Origin: Solimonas fluminis
GTDB taxonomy: Bacteria; Pseudomonadota; Gammaproteobacteria; Nevskiales; Nevskiaceae
DNA length: 64,000 nt
Assembly (NCBI RefSeq): GCF_002930645.1
Contig: NZ_PSNW01000002.1
Coordinates: forward strand, 62,001 to 126,000
Direction of reading: 5' to 3'
The notes beneath the pieces are model-generated. The model saw only the letters and a program-made list of their open reading frames with translations. It did no database searches and was not told the DNA's origin. The position numbers and the translations under genes were made by a program. Numbering within the stretch: the first letter of the stretch is position 1; every line of letters starts with the position of its first letter. Below are positions 48,733 to 58,600 of this stretch, piece by piece.

Positions 48733-50174
48733 GTCCGGCGCTGCGAAAGGCTGGAGGCCAGCGCCCCCGGCTGGTGGCGGTGTCGAACCGCGTGGTGCAT
48801 CCGCGCGGCGCGGCCCGCGGCGGCGGACTGGCGGTGGCCTTGCTCGATGCGCTGCGCGAGCGCGGCGGCCTGTGGTTCGGCTGGAGCGGGCAGATTTCCG
48901 ACCAGCCGGATTCGCGACCCGCGGTGGCCGAAGCGGGGCCGATCCGCCTCGCCACCCTGGACCTGAGCCAGGCCGAGCACGACGCCTACTACAACGGCTT
49001 CGCCAATCGCTGCCTGTGGCCGCTGTTTCACCTGAGGCTGGACCTGGCGGCGTTCGATCCGCAGCACTACGACGGCTACATGCGCGTCAACCGCCGCCTC
49101 GCGGGCGCACTGTGGCCGCTGCTGCAGGACGAGGACCAGGTCTGGATCCACGACTACCACCTGCTGCCCTTCGCCGAGGCCCTGCGCGAGCAGCGCGCAC
49201 GGCAGCAGATCGGCTTCTTCCTGCACATCCCCTTCCCGGTCCCGGAGATGCTGACGGCGCTGCCCCACTATCGCGAGCTGATGCGCAGCCTGTTCTCCTA
49301 CGACCTGCTGGGCTTCCAGACCGAGGACGACGTGCAGCGCTTCCGCGACTGCGCCGTACGCGAGTTCGGCGCCCAGCTGCGCGGCGACAGCGTGACCGCC
49401 TTCGGACGGCGCCTGGTGGCCAAGGCCTTTCCCATCGGCATCGATGCGCGCGAGTTCGCGCAGCTGGCCACCTCGCCGGCGGCGCGGCTGGAGTTCCAGC
49501 GCGTACGCGACCCGCGCCCGGGCCGCACGGTGATCGTGGGCGTCGACCGGCTGGACTACACCAAGGGCATCCCGGAGCGGTTCCAGGCGATGGAGCGCCT
49601 GCTGGAGCGCTATCCCGACACGCATGGCCAGGTGGAGCTGCTGCAGATCGCACCCACCAGCCGCGGCGAGGTCCCGGAATACATGGCGATCCGCGAACAG
49701 CTGGAACGCATCGCGGGCCACATCAATGGCCTCTATGCGCAGCTCGACTGGGCGCCGATCCGCTACATCAATCGGCCGCTGGGCCGACGCCAGCTGGCCG
49801 GCATCTACCGCGCCAGCCGCATCGGACTGGTGACACCGCTGCGCGACGGCATGAACCTGGTGGCCAAGGAATATGTCGCCGCCCAGGATCCCGCCGACCC
49901 GGGCGTGCTGGTGCTGTCGCGCTTCGCCGGCGCGGCGCAGCAGATGCGCGCGGCGCTGATCGTGAGTCCCTATGACGCGACCGCCGTGGCCGATGCGCTG
50001 CAGACGGCGCGCTACATGCCGCTGGAAGAGCGGCGCAACCGCCACGCGGAACTGATGCAGGGCCTCCTGCGCAATGACGCCGGCGCCTGGCGCGAGTCCT
50101 TCCTGGACGCGCTCCAGCGCTGCAGCGCGCCCGGCGAGGAGTCGCCGGCTTCACCGAGGGCGCAAGCCGCCTGA
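48729..50174 (+). CDS. otsA: Trehalose-6-phosphate synthase
   Basis: GT20 glycosyltransferase joining UDP-glucose and glucose-6-phosphate. 481 residues. Key blocks: LVAVSNRVV and [10 protein letters not shown] (Arg and Gly-Gly loop for UDP-glucose), [61 protein letters not shown] and [18 protein letters not shown]. Overlaps otsB by four bases, so translation is coupled. Acts in osmotic, desiccation and heat protection, in keeping with the stress genes around it. Confidence 0.96.
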   Translation: MSPALRKAGGQRPRLVAVSNRVVHPRGAARGGGLAVALLDALRERGGLWFGWSGQISDQPDSRPAVAEAGPIRLATLDLSQAEHDAYYNGFANRCLWPLFHLRLDLAAFDPQHYDGYMRVNRRLAGALWPLLQDEDQVWIHDYHLLPFAEALREQRARQQIGFFLHIPFPVPEMLTALPHYRELMRSLFSYDLLGFQTEDDVQRFRDCAVREFGAQLRGDSVTAFGRRLVAKAFPIGIDAREFAQLATSPAARLEFQRVRDPRPGRTVIVGVDRLDYTKGIPERFQAMERLLERYPDTHGQVELLQIAPTSRGEVPEYMAIREQLERIAGHINGLYAQLDWAPIRYINRPLGRRQLAGIYRASRIGLVTPLRDGMNLVAKEYVAAQDPADPGVLVLSRFAGAAQQMRAALIVSPYDATAVADALQTARYMPLEERRNRHAELMQGLLRNDAGAWRESFLDALQRCSAPGEESPASPRAQAA

Positions 50175-50199
50175 GAGCGGGCCTGCGCCCTGCCTCGGG

Positions 50200-50415
50200 T
50201 CACTGGCCCCGCTTGCGGTCCGCGGGCTTGCGCGGCTGCAGCATCTCTTCTCCCTTGCCGATCGCTTCGTCGGTGGCCTCCTCCCGGCGCGGCATGCGGC
50301 TGGGCCCCAAGCGTGCGCCCTTGCCGTCCTTGGGTGCGCGCGGCGGCGGGCCGCGGTGTCTTTCCGTGACTTCTCCGGCAACGATGCCCGCGTCGGTCTT
50401 GCGAGGCTGCTTCAT
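50200..50415 (-). CDS. Small charged hypothetical protein
   Basis: A 71-residue, very hydrophilic basic protein (MKQPRKTDAGIVAGEVTERH...RREEATDEAIGKGEEMLQPRK). The ATG at 50415 has GGGAG eight bases upstream. No hydrophobic core, signal peptide or known domain is visible, so it is probably disordered or nucleic-acid associated. Lying between otsA and further stress genes, it may be another stress-induced hydrophilic protein; this is inference. An upstream-extended frame reaching 50703 is not supported. Confidence 0.6.
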   Translation of the reverse strand: MKQPRKTDAGIVAGEVTERHRGPPPRAPKDGKGARLGPSRMPRREEATDEAIGKGEEMLQPRKPADRKRGQ

Positions 50416-50461
50416 CGGTCTGCTCCCGCCGCGCCGCGCGCGACGTCCAGGAAAAGAAAAA

Positions 50462-50488
50462 GCCGGCGCGGTGGGGAGCCGCGCCGGC
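50462..50488 (-). terminator. Terminator after the Ala-rich lipoprotein gene
   Basis: GCCGGCGCGG pairs with CCGCGCCGGC (loop of seven). On the minus strand a TTTTTC run follows, ending the lipoprotein transcript before the small charged protein gene. Confidence 0.82.
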
Positions 50489-50602
50489 GAGAGAGGAGCG
50501 CTCGTGGGGGCGGCGCTCTGAGGGAGTTCCTTCTCCGATATGCCAACGATCCGTGTCGGCAGGGGTTCCGGCATCAACAGGCGATCAGTCGGGGCGCTCG
50601 GC

Positions 50603-51073
50603 TCAGCCGGCGCCCGGTGTACTGTCCCGGCGGGACTCGGCCTCTCCGAGCTTGCGTTCGTACTCCGTCTTGGCCGTGTCGATGCAGGCGCTGCGCTCGG
50701 CACTGGCCAGGCTGTTGCAGCGCTGCTTCTCCGTGTTGTAGGCCGCCTCGATCTCGGCGGCTTCCACCTTGTAGCGGCCCTGCGCCTCCTGCTTCAGCGT
50801 CTCGGCACGCGCCTCCATGTTGTTGCGAGCGGCGTCGGCCGGATCCGGATTGCGGGCCGCATCCAGCGTGGCCTGGGTTTCGGCCTGGCGCGCCGCGGCG
50901 ATGTCCTGCTGCGCCTGGGCGCTGGCCGTGGCCACGGCCTCCTGTCCTTCGCTGCGGGCCTCGGTGATTTCCGAGGCATTCGAGGCGTCCTCGCGCTTGC
51001 AGCCGGAAACGGCGACCAGACCGGCGAGGGCCAGCGGGATCATCCATCCTTGCCGTAAACATCCGTGTCTCAT
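50603..51073 (-). CDS. Ala/Glu-rich coiled-coil lipoprotein
   Basis: A 156-residue predicted lipoprotein. The start at 51073 (MRHGCLRQGWMIPLALAGLVAVSGC) has AGGAG upstream and gives a lipobox AVSGC. The mature part is a long polar helix (ARSEGQEAVATASAQAQQDIAAARQAETQ and further), predicted to be coiled coil, with two Cys near the end (QRCNSLASAERSACIDTAK) that could form a disulfide. It resembles small envelope-stress lipoproteins in style, but I cannot name a family. It is divergent from the BON-domain gene across a 345-base region that carries a shared CCCTGGAATC motif. Confidence 0.72.
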   Translation of the reverse strand: MRHGCLRQGWMIPLALAGLVAVSGCKREDASNASEITEARSEGQEAVATASAQAQQDIAAARQAETQATLDAARNPDPADAARNNMEARAETLKQEAQGRYKVEAAEIEAAYNTEKQRCNSLASAERSACIDTAKTEYERKLGEAESRRDSTPGAG

Positions 51074-51418
51074 TCGTGGGCTCCTCTTTCGGGGAAAACG
51101 GCGGCGTCCTTGCCACCGGCCGGATTCCAGGGCGCAGGCTTCATGCCAACCCGGACAGTCATCCAAGCCATTGATTTTCATGGGTCGCTTCTGTGCTCGT
51201 CCCGAAGAAGACCATGCATTTCGCAAGGGCACGGAGGAGGATTTCCGGGAATCTGCATGGCCGCCGGGTCTTATTGCAGTTTGCATGGCCCGCCGGGCCA
51301 CGGATTGCGTCTTGCCGGACCGCGGCCCGCGCCTGGCTCCATAAGCCGTTGAATACCCTGGAATCCGTTCTTGGTACGCGGCTTGCGCCTCAAAGCCAGG
51401 AAAGCACAGGAGACCCCA
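51074..51418. promoter_or_regulatory. Divergent control region with mirrored CCCTGGAATC motifs
   Basis: CCCTGGAATC occurs at 51356-51365 on the plus strand, about 53 bases before the BON gene start, and at 51132-51123 on the minus strand, about 49 bases before the lipoprotein start. A third copy is at 53297-53306. The similar distance from both starts suggests a -35-type or activator site for a stress regulator. No gene is seen in this gap. Confidence 0.5.
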
Positions 51419-52219
51419 ATGCGAACCTGGCTCTCATCCTTCGCGCTGTGGGCGGCCTCATGGCCCCTGGCGGTACCGGCGGCGAGCCTCGACGAGATCG
51501 GCCGCGAGACGCAGGTCTACGCGGCCTTCGCCACCACGGATGCGCTGCGCCCGCTGGGCCTGACCGTCAGCGTGGAGGGCGAGCGTGTCGTGCTCAATGG
51601 CGTGGCCCGGAGCGAAGAGCAGAAGCAGCTGGCGGAGCAGGTGGCACGGGACAGCGGCGCCGCGCAGGTGGACAACCGCATCGAGGTGGACGCACGACAG
51701 GCCACGGCGCTGCAGCGGCCCCCCGAAGCTCCGCGGCGCGGCCTGCGCGAGCGTCTGCACGATGGCTGGGTGACGATGCGCGTCAAGCTGCGGCTGTTGC
51801 GGCAGGACCCCGGTGGCGCGCTCGACGTCAATGTCGACGCCGTGTCCGGCGCAGCGCGACTCGACGGCATCGCCGACAGCGTCGAGCAGCGTCAGCGGCT
51901 GATCCGGATTGCCGCCGCAACGCCCGGCGTGCGCGAGGTGGAACCGCGCATCGCCCTGCGTCCGCCGCCCGGAACGGCGCCGGAGCTGGAGGCGCCGCGC
52001 GCATCGCTGGGCGACGCCTGGATCACGGCGAGGCTGAAGTCCTCGCTGCTGCTTTCCCGCGAGGTGGACGGCCATGCGATCGCCGTTGCCACCAGCCGCG
52101 GCGCGGTACGCCTGAGCGGCCGCGTCGCCACGCCGGCGGAGCGTTCGGCCGCCATCGAGATCGCACGGGGCATCGGAGGCGTCCGCAGCGTGGACGCCGG
52201 CGCGCTGAACAGCGGTTGA
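51419..52219 (+). CDS. Periplasmic protein with three BON domains
   Basis: A 266-residue exported protein (signal MRTWLSSFALWAASWPLAVPA) made of three BON repeats. Each has the central Gly in a V-x-L-x-G-x-(A/V) strand: ERVVLNGVARSEEQKQ, GAARLDGIADSVEQRQ and GAVRLSGRVATPAERS. BON domains bind phospholipid surfaces and stabilise the envelope under osmotic stress, as in OsmY. The order is BON-linker-BON-linker-BON with Pro-rich linkers. A CAGGAGA Shine-Dalgarno is present. It heads an apparent operon with the four-helix and CsbD genes. Confidence 0.85.
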   Translation: MRTWLSSFALWAASWPLAVPAASLDEIGRETQVYAAFATTDALRPLGLTVSVEGERVVLNGVARSEEQKQLAEQVARDSGAAQVDNRIEVDARQATALQRPPEAPRRGLRERLHDGWVTMRVKLRLLRQDPGGALDVNVDAVSGAARLDGIADSVEQRQRLIRIAAATPGVREVEPRIALRPPPGTAPELEAPRASLGDAWITARLKSSLLLSREVDGHAIAVATSRGAVRLSGRVATPAERSAAIEIARGIGGVRSVDAGALNSG

Positions 52220-52263
52220 AGCCCGCGCGCCGCCCCTTCATTCACGAGCAAAGGAGTGCTGAC

Positions 52264-52701
52264 ATGAAGAATGCGAACCAGCTGAAGGAGCTGGTACAGG
52301 TGGCCCGCGACGGCGCGGAATTCTATGAACAGGCCATCGGCCACGTGGACGACGCGCCCTTGCGCAACCTGTTCGCCGGCATGGCCGCCGCCAAGCGCGA
52401 ATTGATCAACGGCCTTTCCGCCAGCATCGCCGCCAGCGGGGAGGACGTGCCCCAGGGCGGCACGCTGGTGGGCGGCCTGCAGAAGGTCTACGGCCAGGTC
52501 CGCACCGCGCTGGCGCGCAACGAGAACCGTGCCTGGGTAGGCCAGCTCGAGGATGCGGAGGATCGCCTGCTGGAGCACATGCGCCGCGCGATCCGCGAAA
52601 CCGACGATCCCTCGGTGCTGGGTCAGCTCGAGGCCTATCTGCCCCGCGTGCGCGACTGTCATGAGCGGATGCGCGCGCTGAAGCAGCGTCTGGCGGCCTG
52701 A
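52264..52701 (+). CDS. PA2169-family four-helix-bundle protein (DUF2383)
   Basis: A 145-residue helical protein of the ferritin-like PA2169 type (MKNANQLKELVQVARDGAEFYEQAIGHVDD, with a later LEDAEDRLLEHMRRAIRETDDPS). Conserved Glu, Asp and His positions suggest a four-helix bundle, but a complete ferroxidase site is not obvious. Proteins of this family are stress- and stationary-phase-associated in pseudomonads; function unknown. The ATG at 52264 has AAGGAG upstream. It lies between the BON and CsbD genes. Confidence 0.82.
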   Translation: MKNANQLKELVQVARDGAEFYEQAIGHVDDAPLRNLFAGMAAAKRELINGLSASIAASGEDVPQGGTLVGGLQKVYGQVRTALARNENRAWVGQLEDAEDRLLEHMRRAIRETDDPSVLGQLEAYLPRVRDCHERMRALKQRLAA

Positions 52702-52739
52702 AGGCCGCGTTTCATCAACTTCAAGGAAGGAGTGACGAC

Positions 52740-52946
52740 ATGAACCAGGACATCATCAAGAGCCAGTGGAAGCAGTTGAAGGGCGAGGTCAAGCAGAAGT
52801 GGGGCAAGCTCACCGACGACGACCTCACCCTGATCGAGGGCAAGCGCGACGTGCTGGAGGGCAAGCTGCAGGAACGCTACGGCCTGGCCAAGGACAAGGC
52901 CGCCGCCGAGATCCGCGACTTCGAGCAGCGCTTGCCCAGGCACTGA
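52740..52946 (+). CDS. CsbD-family stress-response protein
   Basis: A 68-residue hydrophilic protein of the CsbD family: MNQDIIKSQWKQLKGEVKQKWGKL, then TDDDLTLIEGKRDVLEGKLQERYG and KAAAEIRDFEQRL, the typical W-x-Q-x-K-G...WG-x-L-T-D-D-D-L pattern. CsbD proteins are among the most abundant general-stress proteins (sigma-B in Bacillus, YjbJ in E. coli) with no known activity. AAGGAG is upstream, and a very strong terminator follows. Confidence 0.93.
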   Translation: MNQDIIKSQWKQLKGEVKQKWGKLTDDDLTLIEGKRDVLEGKLQERYGLAKDKAAAEIRDFEQRLPRH

Positions 52947-52961
52947 CGGCCGGGGCAGGAA

Positions 52962-52993
52962 AAATCCCGCACACCGGAAGGTGTGCGGGATTT
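52962..52993 (+). terminator. Terminator of the BON/CsbD operon
   Basis: A perfect 14-bp stem (AAATCCCGCACACC with GGTGTGCGGGATTT, loop GGAA). The built-in A/T ends would let it work from both sides, toward the convergent YtjA-like gene as well. Confidence 0.85.
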
Positions 52994-53056
52994 CGCCGGT
53001 CAGGGAGAGGCAGGAACCGACCCGGCAGGCTGTCGGTCAGAATGCAGGGAGGCTGC

Positions 53057-53224
53057 TCAGGTGGCCGGCGGGCGGCGACCCAGCACCAGCGAGATGACGA
53101 ACAGCACCAGGAACACCAGGAACAGCAGCTTGGCGATGCCGGTGGCGGTGCCGGCGATGCCGCCGAAGCCCAGCGCCGCCGCGATGAGCGCGATAACCAG
53201 AAAAACAATGGAGTAGTAGAGCAT
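53057..53224 (-). CDS. DUF1328/YtjA-family small membrane protein
   Basis: A 55-residue membrane protein with two hydrophobic helices: [22 protein letters not shown] and [19 protein letters not shown], ending in RRPPAT. It has the typical YtjA/DUF1328 length and the GFGGIAGTA turn. Family members are stress-induced and of unknown function. The ATG at 53224 has AGGAGGAG just upstream. It is divergent from the AlgB-like activator gene. Confidence 0.9.
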   Translation of the reverse strand: MLYYSIVFLVIALIAAALGFGGIAGTATGIAKLLFLVFLVLFVISLVLGRRPPAT

Positions 53225-53271
53225 GGAATTTCTCCTCCTCGGTTGGAGCGGGTACGACAGCATCCAGGTAC

Positions 53272-53306
53272 CAAGCCGCGTGCCATCTGGAAACTTCCCT
53301 GGAATC
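53272..53306. promoter_or_regulatory. Candidate stress promoter/regulator sites before ytjA and the activator gene
   Basis: Holds a copy of CCCTGGAATC (53297-53306, plus) and, on the minus strand toward the YtjA-like gene, ACGCGGCTTG (53281-53272). The BON gene upstream region has GGAA-N12-ACGCGGCTTG (51360-51385); here GGAA-N13-ACGCGGCTTG. The two related sequences look like promoters read by one alternative sigma factor. Confidence 0.45.
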
Positions 53307-53398
53307 AATCAGGTGGCTGGAAGCCACGGCCGCGGTTCCGGCGCCTTGCAGGGCCCGGTAAAGTCCATTCGTGCAGCTTGCAGGCAAGGAGCCCGCCC

Positions 53399-54760
<1,362 letters not shown>

Positions 54761-54763
<3 letters not shown>

Positions 54764-55025
54764 GGCCTGTTAACACTACGGCCGTCGGTGCGACGGAGAC
54801 CGTTTTGGCGCAGGGCTAAGTCCCGGCACGCGCCGTGTACTGGACGTACATCAGCGGGGCGGGACAACGCCCTGCGCCAAAACGGTCCCGCCCTCCGGGT
54901 GCCACCAGATTTGCCGCCATGCGGTGTTGCTCCTCGGTCTCTTATTCCCGATAAGCGACCTCCTCGCGCCTTGCCTGGCGGCAAATCTGGTGGCATCGCA
55001 CCGACGGCCGTAGTGTTAACAGGCC

Positions 55026-55028
<3 letters not shown>
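54761..55028. mobile_element. 268-bp MITE-like element with 33-bp perfect terminal inverted repeats
   Basis: Ends 54761-54793 and 54996-55028 are exact inverted repeats (TAGGGCCTGTTAACACTACG and onward). Inside are two more perfect pairs: an 18-bp stem (ACCGTTTTGGCGCAGGGC, 54799-54816, with 54868-54885) and a 19-bp stem (TGCCACCAGATTTGCCGCC, 54900-54918, with 54976-54994), each capped by a loop with its own small hairpin (TGTAC/GTACA; CTTAT/ATAAG). The whole would fold as a three-way junction. Both flanking convergent genes end in the terminal TAG. No coding capacity. TA at both outer ends would fit an IS630/mariner-type insertion; this is inference. Confidence 0.75.
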
Positions 55029-56392
<1,364 letters not shown>

Positions 56393-56396
<4 letters not shown>

Positions 56397-56848
56397 CGTC
56401 CTCCATTGAGACGGCGTTCGATCTCGACGACCGCCGCCATGCGCTGGCGCAGGCTCTGCACTTCCACCTGGCATTGGCTGGCGCTGTCGAGTTCGCTCAG
56501 GCGCACCTGGGCCGCGGCGCGCTGGCCGGGGCTGAGGTGCTGGGACAGCAGCTTGCGCAGGCGCTTCTGCGCCACGGCGCGGTTGTAGCCGGAGTGATCC
56601 GGCACGCTCTGCATCAGCGCCACGCGCAGCTTCTGGTCGGTGCCGGGATCGGCCGTGCGCAGCTCTTGCCACAGGGACTCGCGCCGGGCCGGGCTGGCCG
56701 CAAGGGCGTCGGCCAGGAATTCCACCGGCTCCGGCCCGGGGCCGCCGATCGGCAGCCGCCAGGACATCGGCTCCATGCTGGCGCAGCCCGAGAGGCTACA
56801 CAGCAGGAGCAGGCCAAACCATGCTGAAACGCGCACCAGGGCAGGCAT
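56393..56848 (-). CDS. qseG: QseG-like lipoprotein
   Basis: A 151-residue lipoprotein (MPALVRVSAWFGLLLLCSLSGC, lipidated Cys22) with a mostly helical mature domain ending VEVQSLRQRMAAVVEIERRLNGG. It lies between the sensor and regulator genes, overlapping both, exactly where QseG lies in the GlrK-QseG-GlrR cassette; sequence similarity to E. coli QseG is low, so the name rests on position and lipoprotein nature. QseG is reported to interact with the sensor kinase at the outer membrane. Confidence 0.7.
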
Positions 56849-58235
56849 CCGCCACCTCCACGATTCCGCTGTGCGCCTGCGCGGTCTCGCGCACGATCGA
56901 CAGCCCAACGCCCGTGCCGGGAATGCCGGATTCCTCCGACTCGCCGCCGCGCACGAACGGCTCGAAAATCTTTTCCTTCTCCGCCTCCACCACGCCGCGC
57001 CCGCGGTCTCGCACCTGCAGTTCGCAGCGGCCTCCGCGCATGCCGGCGGCCAGGTCGATGGTGCTTCCCGCCGGCGCGTGCTTGATGGCATTGGTCAGCA
57101 GGTTGTCCAGGGCCGTGCGCAGCTGCGCCCGCTGGCCATGGAGGCGCGGCGAGGACAGTTCCACGGAGGCCTGGAGGCCGCGGCGCGCCAGCGGCAGGCG
57201 ATGGGCCGCGATCACCTCCGCCAGCAGCGGCGCGGCGTCGAACCACTCCATGGAGGCCTCGACGCGGTCGTTGCGCCACTCGGCATAGGCCAGCAGGTTG
57301 TCGATCAGCTTCTCGAGGTCCTCGGAAGACTCCGTCAGGATCGCCGCCACCTCGGCCTGGCGCGGCGTCAGCTCGCCCAGCGACCCCTCGCGCATCAGCG
57401 CCGCGCCCTCGCTGATGCTGGCCAGCGGGGTCTTCAGCTCGTGCGAGACGTGCCTCAGGAAGCGGTCCTTGTCGGCAGCCAGCTGCGCCAGGCGCAGGCG
57501 CAGCCAGTCGAGCCGCTCGGCCAGCTTCTTGAGCTCCAGCGGGAACTCCACGGCGATGGGCTTCTGGTAGCGCGAGTGCCCCATCTCCGCGACACCGCGC
57601 GCCATGCTGCGCAGGGGCCGCGACACGGCGATGGAGAAGCACACCGCCAGCAGGGCGGTCATTGGCACCAGGGCCAGTGCCAGCCACAGCATGGTGCGCC
57701 GCGCCTCCGCGGCCTCGCGGCGCAGCTGCGCGATGCGCTCGTCGGCCTGTCGCCGCGCCTCGGTGACGATGGGATCGATGTCGTAGGACAGGGTGTGCAG
57801 GCGCGTGACGACCTCCGCCAGCGGCGCCTCCGAGCCGATGCTGCGCGACCAGGCGCTGGCGGCCTCGGCCAGTCCCTGGCGCAGGCGCGCCAGGGGCACG
57901 CCCAGGCGCTCGTCCTCCGGCTCCTGCCGCTGCCGCTCCAGGCGGTCCAGCGTGGCGTCGATGTCCGCCAGGCGGCTGGCGAAGAGTTCCAGCAAGGCCG
58001 GATCGCCGAGCGCCACGTACTGGCGGGCATTGCGTTCCAGCTGGCTGAGGTTGTCGCGCAGGTCGCTGCCCAGCAGCGCCAGGGTCATGCTCTCCTGCAT
58101 CAGGCGGTCAGCCTGCCGCGCATGGCGCTGCAGCGCCAGGTCCGCCAGCGCCAGCGCGGCCAGCAGCGGCAGAGCCACGAACACGCAGCCGGTGGTTACC
58201 AGCACGGTCATCGTCCGGGGCAGCGGCAGGCGCAT
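56796..58235 (-). CDS. glrK: Sensor histidine kinase GlrK (QseE-like)
   Basis: A 479-residue inner-membrane kinase. TM1 at about 10-33 (VLVTTGCVFVALPLLAAL), a helical periplasmic domain, TM2 at about 185-205 (LWLALALVPMTALLAVCFSI), HAMP, HisKA with His in FLRHVSHELKTPLASI and an HATPase domain (NLLTNAIKHAPAG, DRGRGV, GTGVGLSIVRETAQAH). E. coli GlrK has 475 residues. The start at 58235 (MRLPLPRTMTV) is the best match, though ATG 58211 is possible. It is co-transcribed with qseG and glrR and divergent from the polysaccharide operon. Confidence 0.9.
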   Translation of the reverse strand: MRLPLPRTMTVLVTTGCVFVALPLLAALALADLALQRHARQADRLMQESMTLALLGSDLRDNLSQLERNARQYVALGDPALLELFASRLADIDATLDRLERQRQEPEDERLGVPLARLRQGLAEAASAWSRSIGSEAPLAEVVTRLHTLSYDIDPIVTEARRQADERIAQLRREAAEARRTMLWLALALVPMTALLAVCFSIAVSRPLRSMARGVAEMGHSRYQKPIAVEFPLELKKLAERLDWLRLRLAQLAADKDRFLRHVSHELKTPLASISEGAALMREGSLGELTPRQAEVAAILTESSEDLEKLIDNLLAYAEWRNDRVEASMEWFDAAPLLAEVIAAHRLPLARRGLQASVELSSPRLHGQRAQLRTALDNLLTNAIKHAPAGSTIDLAAGMRGGRCELQVRDRGRGVVEAEKEKIFEPFVRGGESEESGIPGTGVGLSIVRETAQAHSGIVEVADACPGARFSMVWPAPAV

Positions 58236-58511
58236 CGACGGCACATCCGGTCCTTGGAAGCAGGTGGCGACATCCTTGCGCCACAGCCTTGTGACTGGTG
58301 CCGGCTGGCAACAGTTCCCCGGGCCTCGCGGCGCTCCGCGTCTGCGATCGGCGACGGACGGAAAAGCGCGTGCCGGCGAGGGTTTGCGCGGCAAGCGCCG
58401 CCGGGCTGTCGGGATTCGGCGACGCTTACGCGACGGCGCGTGGGCCCGCCGCGGCTCCAGCCTCGCCCCGGTGCGGGCCAAGTGCTTGTTTGATCTCGAT
58501 TGCCACGGCCA

Positions 58512-58527
58512 TGGCACGGCCGTTGCC
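58512..58527 (+). promoter_or_regulatory. Sigma-54 promoter of the polysaccharide operon
   Basis: TGGCAC-GGCCG-TTGC matches the sigma-54 consensus TGGCAC-N5-TTGC at every defined position, with GG (58513-58514) and GC (58525-58526) twelve bases apart. Predicted start near 58538, about 63 bases before the GTG of the first gene. The rest of the 365-base gap from glrK shows several GC-rich imperfect dyads but no gene. Confidence 0.75.
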
Positions 58528-58600
58528 CTGTTCACCTCAAGCCCAGGACGGGCGTGCCGTGTCCCCATGAACGGCTTTCCAAGGACAGGAGAGGCTGACC

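Noticed and set aside
51193-52263. An in-frame upstream extension of the PA2169-type gene across the BON gene
   Set aside because: It overlaps the BON gene completely in another frame, is Arg/Gly/Pro-rich noise, and the ATG at 52264 has a good ribosome binding site.
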